64,000 bases of DNA. Source: Lachnospiraceae bacterium. Its GTDB lineage: Bacteria > Bacillota > Clostridia > Lachnospirales > Lachnospiraceae. The notes under the pieces are model-generated. The model was not told the origin of the DNA, searched no databases, and saw nothing but the letters and a program-made list of their open reading frames with translations. This document shows, one piece after another, positions 1-10,155 of the stretch; the first letter of the stretch is position 1, and each line of letters begins with the position of its first letter. A program made the position numbers and the translations under genes. Where the stretch lies: the NCBI GenBank assembly GCA_003979345.1, contig RYVZ01000004.1, positions 1-64,000 on the forward strand, written 5' to 3'.

Positions 1-46
1 TACGCTTGAAGAGTTTTGGGAGCGTTATGTGGATGAATTGAGATAA
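1..46 (+). CDS. C-terminal end of an unidentified upstream protein
   Basis: An open frame entering from the left edge reads TLEEFWERYVDELR and stops at TAA 44-46. It ends 22 bases before the tgt start, so it is probably the preceding gene of the same operon. The 14 visible residues are too few to name a family. They do not look like the usual end of QueA, the commonest tgt neighbour. Confidence 0.5.
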   Translation, partial: TLEEFWERYVDELR

Positions 47-68
47 GCCGGGAAGGGATGACATTATT

Positions 69-1205
69 TTGAAGTATAACATTATCAAGCAGGAAGGAGC
101 AGCGAAGCGTGCCTGTCTGGAAACGGTGCATGGGACGGTGCAGACACCTGTTTTTATGAACGTGGGAACGGTTGGCGCGATCAAAGGCGCTGTTTCTACA
201 GCCGATCTGGAAGAGATTGGTACACAGATTGAACTTTCTAACACCTATCATCTGCATGTGCGGACGGGGGACAGGCTGATCAGGCAGTTTGGAGGACTAC
301 ATAAGTTTATGTCCTGGAACAGACCCATCCTCACCGATTCCGGCGGATTTCAGGTTTTTTCACTTGCGGGACTGCGCAAAATCAAGGAAGAAGGCGTCTA
401 CTTTCAATCCCATATTGACGGCAGAAAGATATTTATGGGTCCGGAAGAAAGTATGCAGATTCAGTCTAATCTGGCGTCCACGATCGCGATGGCGTTTGAC
501 GAGTGCGCGCCGAGCAGGGCAGAGCGTGATTATGTGCAGGCTTCCGTCGAGCGTACGACAAGATGGCTGTATCGCTGTCAAAAAGAAATGCAGCGCCTGA
601 ACAGACTTGACGATACGATCAACAAGGAACAGCTCTTATTTGGCATCAATCAGGGAGCTGTATTTGATGATATCAGGATCGATCACGCAAAGAGGATCAG
701 CGGACTGGAACTTGACGGATATGCGATCGGCGGACTTGCGGTCGGGGAGACACATGAGGAGATGTATCATGTGATCGAGCAGGTAGTGCCGCATCTTCCG
801 AAAGAAAAGCCGACGTATCTTATGGGAGTAGGGACGCCCGCCAATATTTTAGAAGCCGTGGAGCGCGGTGTGGATTTCTTTGACTGCGTATATCCTTCGC
901 GAAACGGCAGGCATGGACATCTGTACACGGCACATGGTAAGATCAATCTCTTTAACGCGAAATTTGAACTGGATGAGAGACCGATCGAGGAGGGGTGCGG
1001 CTGTCCGGCATGCAGACGTTATTCGCGCGCCTATATCCGGCATCTGCTTAAGGCAAAAGAGATGCTTGCCATGCGGTTGTGCGTCACACACAATCTGTAT
1101 TTTTATAATAAACTGATGTCGGAGATCCGGGATGCGCTTGACAAGGGCTGTTTTGCGGCCTATAAGCGGGAGAAGCTTGCCGGCTTTGCATCGGGCGAAT
1201 CCTAA
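69..1205 (+). CDS. tgt: tRNA-guanine transglycosylase (queuine tRNA-ribosyltransferase)
   Basis: Exchanges guanine at the wobble position 34 of GU(N)-anticodon tRNAs for the queuosine precursor preQ1. The 378-residue length is normal for bacterial Tgt. Visible family signatures are DSGGFQVFSL near residue 92, the nucleophile region DCVYPSRNGRHG near 275, and the zinc site CGCPAC with a downstream His in CVTHNL. The start is TTG: the nearby ATG at 58 runs into a stop after four codons, and an AAGGGATG-like ribosome site precedes the TTG. It lies directly upstream of yajC, an order common in Firmicutes and proteobacteria. Function is known from the family and the motifs are intact. Confidence 0.96.
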   Translation: MKYNIIKQEGAAKRACLETVHGTVQTPVFMNVGTVGAIKGAVSTADLEEIGTQIELSNTYHLHVRTGDRLIRQFGGLHKFMSWNRPILTDSGGFQVFSLAGLRKIKEEGVYFQSHIDGRKIFMGPEESMQIQSNLASTIAMAFDECAPSRAERDYVQASVERTTRWLYRCQKEMQRLNRLDDTINKEQLLFGINQGAVFDDIRIDHAKRISGLELDGYAIGGLAVGETHEEMYHVIEQVVPHLPKEKPTYLMGVGTPANILEAVERGVDFFDCVYPSRNGRHGHLYTAHGKINLFNAKFELDERPIEEGCGCPACRRYSRAYIRHLLKAKEMLAMRLCVTHNLYFYNKLMSEIRDALDKGCFAAYKREKLAGFASGES

Positions 1206-1292
1206 AAATCCTATAAAAAGCTTGATGCAGCGGACTTTTTTGTGTATGATGGATAGTAATGAAAAAATAAAGAATGATGGATGGAGGAGAAC

Positions 1293-1616
1293 ATGGGTAT
1301 TTTAATGAATGAGACCGGCGCGGCAGCTGCGAGCGGCGGCATGGGACTTGGCGTGATCGTGATCTATATTATCGGTATTATTGCTGTTTTTTATTTTTTG
1401 ATGATCAGACCTCAGAAAAAAGAACAGAAAAAAATGGCTGCACTTCTTTCCACACTGGAGATCGGGGACAGCGTTTTAACGAACAGCGGGTTTTACGGAA
1501 TTATTATTGACATTACCGATGACACCGTCATCGTTGAGTTTGGTAATAATAAGAATTGCAGAATTCCGATGCAGAAATCGGCAATCGTACAGGTTGAAAA
1601 GCCTGACGCTGAATAG
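1293..1616 (+). CDS. yajC: Preprotein translocase accessory subunit YajC
   Basis: Small single-span inner-membrane protein that associates with SecDF-YidC in protein export. The N-terminal half has a short Gly/Ala-rich lead, one hydrophobic segment (about residues 15-37) and then the conserved FLMIRPQKKEQKK motif. The C-terminal cytoplasmic part contains GDSVLTNSG and IVEFGNN, as is usual for YajC. An in-frame ATG at 1281 is rejected because it overlaps the GGAGGAG ribosome site (1283-1289) that fits the ATG at 1293 at normal spacing, giving 107 residues. It is cotranscribed with tgt by position, and an intrinsic terminator follows. Confidence 0.95.
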   Translation: MGILMNETGAAAASGGMGLGVIVIYIIGIIAVFYFLMIRPQKKEQKKMAALLSTLEIGDSVLTNSGFYGIIIDITDDTVIVEFGNNKNCRIPMQKSAIVQVEKPDAE

Positions 1617-1628
1617 AAACAGAGTAAA

Positions 1629-1660
1629 AGAGGCGTTTGGTGTAGAACGCTTCTTTTTTT
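1629..1660 (+). terminator. Intrinsic terminator after tgt-yajC
   Basis: A 10-bp stem (AGAGGCGTTT with GAACGCTTCT, G-U pairs included) and 6-nt loop are followed by seven T. It ends only 20 bases before the leuB start codon. It may therefore act as a partial terminator or attenuator for the leu/ilv genes as well as closing tgt-yajC. Confidence 0.8.
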
Positions 1661-1679
1661 TGAAAGGACGGATAAAAAT

Positions 1680-2786
1680 ATGAACTATCGCATCACAAGT
1701 ATACCGGGAGACGGGATCGGGCCGGAGATCGTTGCGGAGGCAAAAAAGGTATTGCAAAAAATCGGGGATCAGTACGGACACAAGTTTGTGTTCACGGATA
1801 TTCTGATGGGCGGCGCATCCATTGACGTCCACGGTGTTCCGCTGACAGACGAGGCGATACGGATCGCGAAAGATGCGGACGCCGTGCTTATGGGCTCGAT
1901 CGGTGGTAATACGGCGACATCACCGTGGTACCGGCTTCCGCCCGAGAGACGGCCGGAAGCGGGGCTGCTGAAAATTCGTAAAGAACTTGGTCTGTTTGCC
2001 AATCTGCGTCCGGCGATGCTTTATGACGAGCTTGCGGCAGCATGTCCGCTGAAAACGGAGATCAGCAGTGCAGGATTTGACATGATGATGGTCAGGGAAC
2101 TGACAGGCGGCCTTTACTTTGGAGAGAGAAAGACCGAAGTGGTCAACGGGAAGGCGACGGCATATGATACGCTTACCTATCATGAAGATGAAATCAGGCG
2201 GGCTGCGGTGAAAGGATTTTCCATTGCGATGAAGCGCCGGAAAAAGGTGACGAGCGTGGATAAGGCGAATGTGTTAGATTCGTCGAGGCTCTGGCGTAAG
2301 ATCGTTGAGGAGGTTGCGGCGGATTATCCAGAGGTGACATTAGAACATATGCTTGTCGATAACTGTGCCATGCAGTTGGTAAAGGATCCTGCACAGTTTG
2401 ATGTTGTTTTGACCGAGAACATGTTCGGCGATATTCTGTCCGATGAGGCGAGCATGATCACGGGATCGATCGGCATGCTGCCGAGCGCATCCTTAAATGA
2501 TACCAAATTCGGACTGTACGAGCCGAGCGGCGGTTCTGCGCCGGATATTGCGGGAAAGGGGATTGCGAATCCGATCGCGACGATACTGAGCGCGGCAATG
2601 ATGCTTCGGTATTCGTTTGACCTGGATAAAGAGGCGGATGCTGTGGAAGCAGCCGTGAAACGGACCCTGAAAAATGGTTACCGCACGATCGATATTATGC
2701 CGCAGGACGGAAACAGGGACGGCGTGACGCAGGTCGGAACAGTCAGGATGGGAGATCTGATCTGTGAGCAGTTAGAAAGAATGTAG
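1680..2786 (+). CDS. leuB: 3-isopropylmalate dehydrogenase
   Basis: Oxidises and decarboxylates (2R,3S)-3-isopropylmalate to 2-oxoisocaproate with NAD in leucine synthesis. At 368 residues it is the usual size. Signatures are GDGIGPEI at the N terminus, the substrate/metal region DNCAMQLV and [13 protein letters not shown] near 225-258, and the cofactor loop [14 protein letters not shown]. The ATG is preceded by GAAAGGA at proper spacing. It opens a leuB-ilvD-ilvB run. The rest of the leucine branch, leuCD, is about 25 kb downstream, and leuA is not in the window. Confidence 0.96.
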   Translation: MNYRITSIPGDGIGPEIVAEAKKVLQKIGDQYGHKFVFTDILMGGASIDVHGVPLTDEAIRIAKDADAVLMGSIGGNTATSPWYRLPPERRPEAGLLKIRKELGLFANLRPAMLYDELAAACPLKTEISSAGFDMMMVRELTGGLYFGERKTEVVNGKATAYDTLTYHEDEIRRAAVKGFSIAMKRRKKVTSVDKANVLDSSRLWRKIVEEVAADYPEVTLEHMLVDNCAMQLVKDPAQFDVVLTENMFGDILSDEASMITGSIGMLPSASLNDTKFGLYEPSGGSAPDIAGKGIANPIATILSAAMMLRYSFDLDKEADAVEAAVKRTLKNGYRTIDIMPQDGNRDGVTQVGTVRMGDLICEQLERM

Positions 2787-2814
2787 GGTATCTGAGGAAG
2801 AGAGGATGATCGTA

Positions 2815-4488
2815 ATGAAAAGTGATAATGTAAAAAAAGGAATGCAGCAGGCGCCGCACCGCTCGCTGTTTCATGCCCTTGGTTTTACAGAGGAAGAGAT
2901 GAATAAGCCGATGGTCGGTATTGTCAGCTCTTATAATGAGATTGTTCCCGGTCATATGAATCTGGATAAGATCGTCAATGCCGTAAAACTTGGCGTTGCC
3001 GAAGCCGGAGGCGTACCGGTCGTATTTCCCGCGATCGCGGTGTGCGACGGGATTGCGATGGGACACATCGGTATGAAATATTCGCTTGTGACGCGGGATC
3101 TGATCGCGGACAGCACCGAATGCATGGCGCTTGCGCATCAGTTTGACGCGCTGGTCATGGTGCCGAACTGTGATAAAAATGTTCCGGGATTGCTGATGGC
3201 GGCTGCGAGGATCAATGTGCCGACCGTATTTGTTTCCGGAGGCCCCATGCTGGCGGGGCATGTAAAGGGGCAGAAGCGCAGCCTTTCTTCCATGTTTGAG
3301 GCAGTCGGCGCGCACTCTGCGGGAACGATGACCGATGAGGAAGTGCGTGAATTTGAAGAAAAAGTATGTCCGACCTGTGGTTCCTGCTCAGGAATGTATA
3401 CGGCGAATTCCATGAACTGTCTGACGGAAGCGCTCGGTATGGGACTGCCCGGGAACGGTACGATCCCGGCAGTTTATTCGGACCGTATCAAGCTTGCAAA
3501 GCATGCGGGCATGGCAGTGATGCATATGCTAAAACAGAATATCTGTCCTCGTGATATTATGACGAAAGAGGCAGTCCTTAATGCATTGACGGTGGATATG
3601 GCGCTTGGATGTTCCACGAACAGCATGCTGCATTTACCGGCGATCGCGCATGAGATCGGATTTGACTTTGACATTGCATTTGCAAACGAGATCAGCGAGA
3701 AGACGCCGAATCTCTGCCATCTTGCGCCTGCCGGCCCTACTTATATGGAAGATTTGAATGAGGCGGGCGGCGTCTATGCCGTGATGAATGAATTGATGGA
3801 AGCCGGTTTGCTTCATACGGACTGTATGACGGTAACGGGCAGAACAATTGGAGAAAATGTGGCGGATGCGGTCAATCGGAATCCGGAGGTCATCAGACCG
3901 CTTGACGATCCCTACAGCAAAACAGGAGGGCTTGCCGTATTAAAGGGAAACCTTGCTCCGGACGGTTCCGTTGTTAAGCGTTCCGCTGTCTGTGAAGAAA
4001 TGATGGTACATACCGGTCCTGCACGCGTGTTTGAATGTGAGGAGGATGCGATCGATGCAATCAAGGGTGGAAGTATCCATGCAGGTGATGTGGTCGTGAT
4101 CCGCTACGAGGGTCCGAAAGGAGGTCCGGGTATGCGGGAGATGCTCAATCCGACCTCTGCCATTGCCGGGATGGGGCTTGGTTCCAGCGTGGCGCTTATC
4201 ACGGATGGAAGATTTTCAGGTGCGTCAAGGGGGGCATCCATTGGTCATGTATCGCCGGAAGCTGCGGTCGGCGGACCGATTGCACTGATCGAAGAGGGCG
4301 ATATGATATCGGTAGATATTCCGAATTATTCGCTGAATATCAATGTTTCCGATGAAGAACTGGAAAGGCGGAAAGCAGCATGGAAACCGAGGGAGCCGAA
4401 GGTTACGAGCGGATATCTGGCAAGATACCGTGAACTCGTTACCAGTGGAAACCGTGGAGCGATTCTGGAATTTCCGCGCAAGGCATAA
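2815..4488 (+). CDS. ilvD: Dihydroxy-acid dehydratase
   Basis: Iron-sulfur enzyme that dehydrates 2,3-dihydroxyisovalerate and 2,3-dihydroxy-3-methylvalerate in valine and isoleucine synthesis. The 557 residues include the cluster-ligand cysteines in PNCDKNVPG and [16 protein letters not shown], and the C-terminal [19 protein letters not shown] signature. An ATG nine bases upstream (2806) abuts the GAGAGG ribosome site, so the ATG at 2815 with about 9-nt spacing is preferred and gives the usual [13 protein letters not shown] N terminus. It is 28 bases from leuB and 52 from ilvB, so probably one transcript. Confidence 0.96.
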   Translation: MKSDNVKKGMQQAPHRSLFHALGFTEEEMNKPMVGIVSSYNEIVPGHMNLDKIVNAVKLGVAEAGGVPVVFPAIAVCDGIAMGHIGMKYSLVTRDLIADSTECMALAHQFDALVMVPNCDKNVPGLLMAAARINVPTVFVSGGPMLAGHVKGQKRSLSSMFEAVGAHSAGTMTDEEVREFEEKVCPTCGSCSGMYTANSMNCLTEALGMGLPGNGTIPAVYSDRIKLAKHAGMAVMHMLKQNICPRDIMTKEAVLNALTVDMALGCSTNSMLHLPAIAHEIGFDFDIAFANEISEKTPNLCHLAPAGPTYMEDLNEAGGVYAVMNELMEAGLLHTDCMTVTGRTIGENVADAVNRNPEVIRPLDDPYSKTGGLAVLKGNLAPDGSVVKRSAVCEEMMVHTGPARVFECEEDAIDAIKGGSIHAGDVVVIRYEGPKGGPGMREMLNPTSAIAGMGLGSSVALITDGRFSGASRGASIGHVSPEAAVGGPIALIEEGDMISVDIPNYSLNINVSDEELERRKAAWKPREPKVTSGYLARYRELVTSGNRGAILEFPRKA

Positions 4489-4540
4489 AAACTGTATGGT
4501 ATCAAATAAGAATAGATGATAGAAGGAGTACGAATCTGAT

Positions 4541-6217
4541 ATGAAGCTGACAGGGGCAGAAATTGTGATCGAATGCTTAAAAGAGCAGGGCGTAACGACC
4601 GTATTCGGTTATCCGGGAGGCACGATCTTGAATGTATATGACGCGCTATACAAGCATCAGGACGAGATCAGGCATGTGCTGACATCCCATGAACAGGGTG
4701 CAGCGCATGCGGCGGACGGATATGCGAGAGCAACCGGAAAAGTCGGCGTCTGCATGGCGACGAGCGGACCGGGTGCAACCAATCTGGTAACGGGAATTGC
4801 CACTGCGTACATGGATTCCATTCCGATGGTTGCGATCACGGCAAACGTGAATCTGCCTGCACTGGGTAAAGACTCGTTTCAGGAAGTTGATATCGCAGGC
4901 GTGGTCATGCCGATCACAAAACACAGCTATATTGTAAAAGATATCCGTGAGCTTGCAGATACGCTGCGCAAGGCGTTTCTGATCGCAAAGAGTAAACGGC
5001 CGGGTCCGGTACTTGTCGATATCACGAAGGATGTGACGGCGAATACCTGTGAGTACGAACCGATGGAACAGGAAAAAGTCGGTCTCCCGAAAACCTACTC
5101 ACAGGCAGACTTAAACCGCGCCGCAGATTTGATTTGCGAAGCAAGGAAGCCGTTTTTTTACGTCGGCGGCGGCGTGATCCTTTCCAATGCATCGAAAGAG
5201 CTAAGGGAACTTGTGGATAAAGTACATGCGCCGGTCTGTGACACCTTGATGGGAAAGGGAAGTTTTGACGGCAGAGATCCGCTTTATACGGGGATGATCG
5301 GTATGCATGGCACTAAGGCGTCCAATCTTGGCGTACAGGAATGCGATCTGCTGATCAGTCTTGGCGTGCGCTTTTCAGACAGGGTTGTCGGGAATGCGCA
5401 GAAGTTTGCGCCGAATGCCAAGATCCTGCATATTGACGTGGACGCCGCAGAAATCGATAAGAATATAAAGACGACGGCATCCGTTGTCGGCGACTTAAAA
5501 GATATCTTACAGAAGCTGAACGTGTTGATCCCCCAAAAGCGCCATGAAGAATGGGTTTCCCATATCATGGAGTATAAGGAGCGTTTTCCGCTCCAATATC
5601 CGAAGGAGGGACTCACCTGCCCGTATATCATAGAAGAGCTTGACCGTGTGACAAACGGAGAGGCTGTCATTACGACCGACGTTGGGCAGCATCAGATGTG
5701 GGCTTCGCAGTATTATCGCTATTCGGAGCCTCGGACGTTTTTATCATCGGGGGGGCTCGGTACGATGGGATATGGTCTCGGTGCGTGTATCGGTGCAAAA
5801 GTCGGCCGCCCGGATAAAATTTGCGTGAATATTGCGGGGGACGGCTGTTTTCGTATGAATATGAACGAGCTTGCAACAGCGAGCCGATATCATATTCCGA
5901 TCATTCAGATCATTATCAATAATCATGTGCTCGGTATGGTGCGTCAGTGGCAGACGCTGTTCTATGAGAAACGCTACTCGCAGACCGTGTTGAATGACAG
6001 CGTCGATTTTGTTAAGGTTGCCGAGGGACTTGGCTGTAAGGCGATCCGCATTACCAAAAAGGAGGAAGTTGCCCAGGCGTTAGAAGAGGCGCTCAATGCC
6101 AAAGGTCCTGTTGTTTTGGACTGCATCATTGCCGAGGATGACAAGGTATTCCCGATGGTGTCGCCCGGAAGCTCCATCAGCGAGGTATTTGACGCGGAAG
6201 ACCTGCAAGAGAGATAA
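4541..6217 (+). CDS. ilvB: Acetolactate synthase large (catalytic) subunit, copy 1
   Basis: ThDP- and FAD-dependent enzyme making 2-acetolactate or 2-aceto-2-hydroxybutyrate, the first common step of branched-chain amino acid synthesis. The 558 residues show the ThDP-activating Glu in TSHEQGAAHAADG, ATSGPGATNLVTG, and the ThDP/Mg motif GDGCF..NELATA..NN..GM. It is the first of two catalytic subunits in the window; the second is at 23302 next to two regulatory subunits. There is no small subunit beside this copy, so it must share one or work alone. Spacing to the upstream ilvD supports an operon. Confidence 0.94.
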   Translation: MKLTGAEIVIECLKEQGVTTVFGYPGGTILNVYDALYKHQDEIRHVLTSHEQGAAHAADGYARATGKVGVCMATSGPGATNLVTGIATAYMDSIPMVAITANVNLPALGKDSFQEVDIAGVVMPITKHSYIVKDIRELADTLRKAFLIAKSKRPGPVLVDITKDVTANTCEYEPMEQEKVGLPKTYSQADLNRAADLICEARKPFFYVGGGVILSNASKELRELVDKVHAPVCDTLMGKGSFDGRDPLYTGMIGMHGTKASNLGVQECDLLISLGVRFSDRVVGNAQKFAPNAKILHIDVDAAEIDKNIKTTASVVGDLKDILQKLNVLIPQKRHEEWVSHIMEYKERFPLQYPKEGLTCPYIIEELDRVTNGEAVITTDVGQHQMWASQYYRYSEPRTFLSSGGLGTMGYGLGACIGAKVGRPDKICVNIAGDGCFRMNMNELATASRYHIPIIQIIINNHVLGMVRQWQTLFYEKRYSQTVLNDSVDFVKVAEGLGCKAIRITKKEEVAQALEEALNAKGPVVLDCIIAEDDKVFPMVSPGSSISEVFDAEDLQER

Positions 6218-6229
6218 CAAAGGAAGCGA

Positions 6230-7645
6230 ATGAAGACGAACAAAAGAAGAACGGTTCTGCTTACCATTGCCGGCTGTGCTTTTGCGACACTTGTTATGGG
6301 ATATTTCTTTCTTGCCCTATACTATGCAAAAGGCTACAGCGTCGGAACCTATATCAACGGTATTTACTGTACGGGGAGAACTCCTGAGGAAGTGAATGCG
6401 CTCTTAAAGGAGAGGGCTGTCTGCAGAGAGCTTACCGTACAGGTATCTGAGGAAGAGCGGGAGATACTGGATCTGTCAAATGTCTCCTATCAGTCAGATT
6501 ACATGCCGGCGCTTACACAGCTTCTTGCAGCACAGAATCCTTTTTTGTGGTGTAGAAATCTATTGGGGGCTGGGCACTATGAAGTGGAGCCGGATATACA
6601 GTTTGATGAGGAGGATCTGCTTGCGGAGATACTTTCTCTTTCCTGTATGAAGGAAGAGGAAGTGCAGCTTCCGCATGACATGATGATCAGAAGGACGGAG
6701 CAGGGATATGTATTAGAGGATCATACAAGACATATCTTTAACCGTGAAAGGGCCCTTGAAGTGATCCGGGAAGCGGTACTCCACGGCAGAAGTACTGTGG
6801 ATCTGGTGCAGAGAGGGTGCTATTATGATATTGTGCCAACGCCGGATATGGAGGCACTTTATGCTGTCTGGGAAAAAATTGACGCGTTCCAGTCTTTTTC
6901 GATGAAGTATCTGTTTGGTGACAGTGAAGAACTGGTCGATGCTTCTGTGACAAGTAAGTGGATCACGCTTGACAGATCGATGAATTTCGTGACGGATGGG
7001 AATGGAGAGCTTGTATTAAACGAGCAGGCGGTTGCCGATTATGTTGCCGGGCTTGCCGAAAAGTATGACACATACGGATTGGAGCGGCGATATGAGACTT
7101 GCACGGGTCTGACTGTAACAGTCAATGGAGGAATCTATGGGAATCAGCTTGATCAGGAAGCGGAATGCGCATATCTGATTCAGGCATTCCATGAACATAA
7201 TATGGCTGACCGGGAACCTGAATATGTGCATAAAGCGCTGTATCAGGGGCTTGATGACGTGGGTCCTGATTATATTGAAGTAAATCTGACCGAGCAGATG
7301 CTTTATTATGTGAAAGACGGGGAATTATACTTAAAGACCGATATTGTATCAGGAAATATCCGTTCGGGCCACAGGACGCCCTCAAGAATGTGTTATGTTC
7401 AGGGAAAATACAGAAATACCGTTCTTCGGGGACCGGGTTATGCGTCATTCGTTTATTATTGGGTCCCGGTATACAAGGCGATCGGCATTCATGATGCGAC
7501 ATGGAGAAACCGCTTCGGCGGTGAGATCTATCTGGCAGGCGGTTCGCACGGCTGTGTTAACGTGCCGCTTGAACAGATGAAAATATTATATGCGGATATT
7601 GAAGCAGGACTGCCGGTGATCCTGTATTATGAAGATGATGAATAG
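6230..7645 (+). CDS. L,D-transpeptidase (YkuD domain) with peptidoglycan-binding region
   Basis: Probable cell-wall enzyme forming 3-3 cross-links or anchoring. The 471 residues begin with a Lys/Arg-rich tail and one hydrophobic segment (about 9-30), so the protein is a type II membrane protein with an external body. The middle resembles the PG-binding-4 region of Firmicute L,D-transpeptidases. The C-terminal YkuD domain carries the catalytic pattern H...SHGCVNVP (IHDATWR then GGSHGCVNV near 442-450), with the Cys intact. The gene lies 12 bases after ilvB, so it may ride on the leu/ilv transcript although it has no metabolic link to it. Confidence 0.9.
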   Translation: MKTNKRRTVLLTIAGCAFATLVMGYFFLALYYAKGYSVGTYINGIYCTGRTPEEVNALLKERAVCRELTVQVSEEEREILDLSNVSYQSDYMPALTQLLAAQNPFLWCRNLLGAGHYEVEPDIQFDEEDLLAEILSLSCMKEEEVQLPHDMMIRRTEQGYVLEDHTRHIFNRERALEVIREAVLHGRSTVDLVQRGCYYDIVPTPDMEALYAVWEKIDAFQSFSMKYLFGDSEELVDASVTSKWITLDRSMNFVTDGNGELVLNEQAVADYVAGLAEKYDTYGLERRYETCTGLTVTVNGGIYGNQLDQEAECAYLIQAFHEHNMADREPEYVHKALYQGLDDVGPDYIEVNLTEQMLYYVKDGELYLKTDIVSGNIRSGHRTPSRMCYVQGKYRNTVLRGPGYASFVYYWVPVYKAIGIHDATWRNRFGGEIYLAGGSHGCVNVPLEQMKILYADIEAGLPVILYYEDDE

Positions 7646-7706
7646 AAATTGAGAGCAGGGGGTAGTTATTGTAGTAGTTTACCACTTTAATTGATAAAAG
7701 TTTTTC

Positions 7707-7735
7707 TTGACGGATGGCGGCAGGAAAGGTAGAAT
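7707..7735 (+). promoter_or_regulatory. Vegetative promoter of serC-serA
   Basis: TTGACG, a 17-base spacer and TAGAAT, each one base from the sigma-A consensus. Transcription would begin near 7742 and give a leader of about 70 nt before the GTG start of serC. I see no obvious riboswitch in the leader. Confidence 0.7.
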
Positions 7736-7813
7736 GAAGTTTGTTAGCTGGCGGTTTTGCATGCATGGGCATAAAAAATTGCAGCGGGCAAGAATGAGGA
7801 GGAGGAAAGTAAA

Positions 7814-8896
7814 GTGTCCAGAGTGTATAATTTTTCCGCAGGACCGGCTGTGCTGCCGGAGGAAGTGTTGAAGGAAGCTGCAGAGGAGATGCTTGATTAC
7901 AGGGGCTGCGGCATGTCTGTCATGGAGATGAGCCACCGATCCAAGGTTTACGATACCATCATTAAGGAGGCGGAAGCTGATCTGCGGGAGCTGATGAATA
8001 TTCCTGACAATTATAAAGTGCTCTTTTTACAGGGCGGCGCAAGCCAGCAGTTTGCCATGATCCCGATGAATCTGATGAAACATAAGAAAGCTGCTTATAT
8101 TGTGACTGGACAGTGGGCTAAAAAGGCTTATCAGGAAGCGAAGATCTACGGTGAAGCTGTTGAAGTGGCGTCATCGGCAGATCAGACATTTTCTTACATA
8201 CCGGATTGTTCTGACCTTGCAATTCCCAAGGATGCGGATTATGTCTATATTTGCGAGAATAATACGATCTATGGTACAAAGTTTAAGAAGCTTCCGGATA
8301 CAAAAGGGCATGTGCTTGTGTCGGACGTATCTTCCTGCTTTTTGTCAGAGCCGGTCGATGTGACGAAATATGGCATGATCTATGGCGGCGTACAAAAGAA
8401 TATCGGTCCTGCCGGTGTCGTGATCGTCATTATCCGCGAAGACCTGATCACGGAGGATGTTCTTCCGGGGACACCGACCATGCTGCGTTATAAGACGCAC
8501 GCCGACGCGGATTCTCTTTACAATACGCCTCCGTGCTACGGGATTTATATCTGCGGTAAGGTGTTCAAGTGGATTAAAAAGATGGGCGGACTTTCCGCAA
8601 TGAAAGAATATAATGAAAAGAAAGCAAAAGTGCTGTATGATTTTCTTGATGAAAGCAAATTGTTCCGCGGCACGGTGAGACCGGAAGATCGTTCCCTGAT
8701 GAATGTTCCGTTTGTGACGGGCAGTGAGGAACTGGATGCAAAATTTGTAAAAGAGGCGAAAGAAGCCGGATTTGAAAATCTTAAAGGACACAGAAGTGTT
8801 GGCGGCATGCGGGCAAGCATTTATAATGCCATGCCGATCGAAGGCGTGGAGAAACTGGTTGCATTTATGAGACAGTTTGAAGAAGCTAATCAATGA
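7814..8896 (+). CDS. serC: Phosphoserine aminotransferase
   Basis: PLP enzyme converting 3-phosphohydroxypyruvate and glutamate to phosphoserine. The 360 residues start with the family pattern SRVYNFSAGPAVLPEEVL and carry LQGGASQQF, SDVSSCFLS and the PLP-lysine region YGGVQKNIGPAG. The start codon is GTG, fixed by the strong AGGAGGAGGAAAG ribosome site just upstream. It has its own vegetative promoter (7707-7735) and nearly touches serA. The two genes supply two of the three steps of serine synthesis; no phosphoserine phosphatase is seen here. Confidence 0.96.
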   Translation: MSRVYNFSAGPAVLPEEVLKEAAEEMLDYRGCGMSVMEMSHRSKVYDTIIKEAEADLRELMNIPDNYKVLFLQGGASQQFAMIPMNLMKHKKAAYIVTGQWAKKAYQEAKIYGEAVEVASSADQTFSYIPDCSDLAIPKDADYVYICENNTIYGTKFKKLPDTKGHVLVSDVSSCFLSEPVDVTKYGMIYGGVQKNIGPAGVVIVIIREDLITEDVLPGTPTMLRYKTHADADSLYNTPPCYGIYICGKVFKWIKKMGGLSAMKEYNEKKAKVLYDFLDESKLFRGTVRPEDRSLMNVPFVTGSEELDAKFVKEAKEAGFENLKGHRSVGGMRASIYNAMPIEGVEKLVAFMRQFEEANQ

Positions 8897-8922
8897 ATTC
8901 TATAAAAGAAAGGATCGTTCCC

Positions 8923-10086
8923 ATGTTTCAATATTATTGCTTAAACCCTATTTCCAAGATCGGTCTGGATGAATTCAGTGCCGACTACCAAGAAACAGAG
9001 ACGCTTAGTCAGGCGCAGGGCATTTTGGTGCGCTCTGCGGCAATGCACGATATGGAGCTGCCGGAAAGTCTTCTTGCAGTTGCCAGAGCAGGTGCGGGCG
9101 TCAATAATATTCCGCTTGACAAGTGTGCGTCCCACGGCATTGTTGTATTTAATACGCCGGGGGCAAATGCAAACGGTGTGAAAGAAATCGTGATCGCCGG
9201 AATGCTGCTTGCCTGCCGCGATATCAACGGCGGGATCGAGTGGGTAAAGTCGGCAAAGGACGATGAGAATATTGCAAAGACCGCAGAAAAAGAGAAAAAG
9301 AATTTTGCCGGAACCGAGATCACAGGCAAGAAGCTTGGCATAATCGGACTTGGTGCAATCGGTGTCAAGGTTGCAAATGCAGCCAAGCATCTTGGTATGG
9401 AGGTTTACGGGTATGATCCATATCTGTCCGTGGATGCGGCATGGAACTTGAGCCGTGACGTGAAGCATGTTCTGAATGTGGATGAGATTTATGAAAAGTG
9501 CGATTTTATTACGATCCATGTGCCGCTGCTTGACTCGACGAAGAAGATGATCAATGCGGAAGCGATCGCAAAGATGAAAGACGGCGTGGTCATCTTGAAT
9601 TATGCGAGAGATCTGCTTGCAGATGAGGAAGCGGTTCTTGAAGGGATAAAGAGTGGTAAAGTCAGAAAATATGTTTCTGATTTTCCGAATACGACTACGG
9701 TTGGACAGCCGGGCTGTATCGTTACGCCGCATCTTGGCGCTTCGACGGAGGAATCCGAGGATAACTGTGCAAAGATGGCTGTAAAAGAGCTGATGAATTA
9801 TCTGGAGAACGGTAATATTACAAACTCCGTGAACTATCCGAATCTGGATATGGGTGTTTGTACGAATGTGGGGCGTGTTGCGATCTTTCACAAGAATATT
9901 GCCAACATGATTACGAAATTTACAGGCTGCTTTGGCGAGGCTGACATCAATATCAGCGATATGATGAACAAATCGCGCGGCGAGGTGGCATATACGATGA
10001 TGGATATTGAATCTCCTGCGACGGATGAGATCGTGGAACGGCTTAAGAAGATTGACGGCGTGTTCCGGGTCAGGGTCGTGAAGTAA
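8923..10086 (+). CDS. serA: D-3-phosphoglycerate dehydrogenase
   Basis: NAD-dependent first enzyme of serine synthesis. The Rossmann signature GLGAIGVKVANAAKHLG is near residue 145, the catalytic Arg lies in NYARDLL, and the catalytic His in TPHLGAST. A C-terminal ACT-like domain (about 310-387) suggests serine feedback. An ATG at 8893 overlaps the serC stop but has no ribosome site. The ATG at 8923 follows GAAAGG at 9-nt spacing and gives the MFQYYCLNPI start common in clostridial SerA, 387 residues. A strong terminator follows. Confidence 0.95.
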   Translation: MFQYYCLNPISKIGLDEFSADYQETETLSQAQGILVRSAAMHDMELPESLLAVARAGAGVNNIPLDKCASHGIVVFNTPGANANGVKEIVIAGMLLACRDINGGIEWVKSAKDDENIAKTAEKEKKNFAGTEITGKKLGIIGLGAIGVKVANAAKHLGMEVYGYDPYLSVDAAWNLSRDVKHVLNVDEIYEKCDFITIHVPLLDSTKKMINAEAIAKMKDGVVILNYARDLLADEEAVLEGIKSGKVRKYVSDFPNTTTVGQPGCIVTPHLGASTEESEDNCAKMAVKELMNYLENGNITNSVNYPNLDMGVCTNVGRVAIFHKNIANMITKFTGCFGEADINISDMMNKSRGEVAYTMMDIESPATDEIVERLKKIDGVFRVRVVK

Positions 10087-10117
10087 AAACGAATTTAGAA
10101 GTTTCCCATATGATAAA

Positions 10118-10155
10118 CGGCTGTGCAGACAGATCTGCGCAGCCGCTTATTTTTT
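10118..10155 (+). terminator. Intrinsic terminator of serC-serA
   Basis: An 11-bp stem (CGGCTGTGCAG with CTGCGCAGCCG, one G-U pair), a 6-nt loop and a T-rich tail, 31 bases after the serA stop. Confidence 0.9.

Noticed and set aside
8941..9891. Long open frame on the minus strand (about 316 codons) inside serA
   Set aside because: It is the mirror of a well-conserved serA frame, has no ribosome site, and its translation is rich in His/Cys/Arg/Ile without any family likeness.
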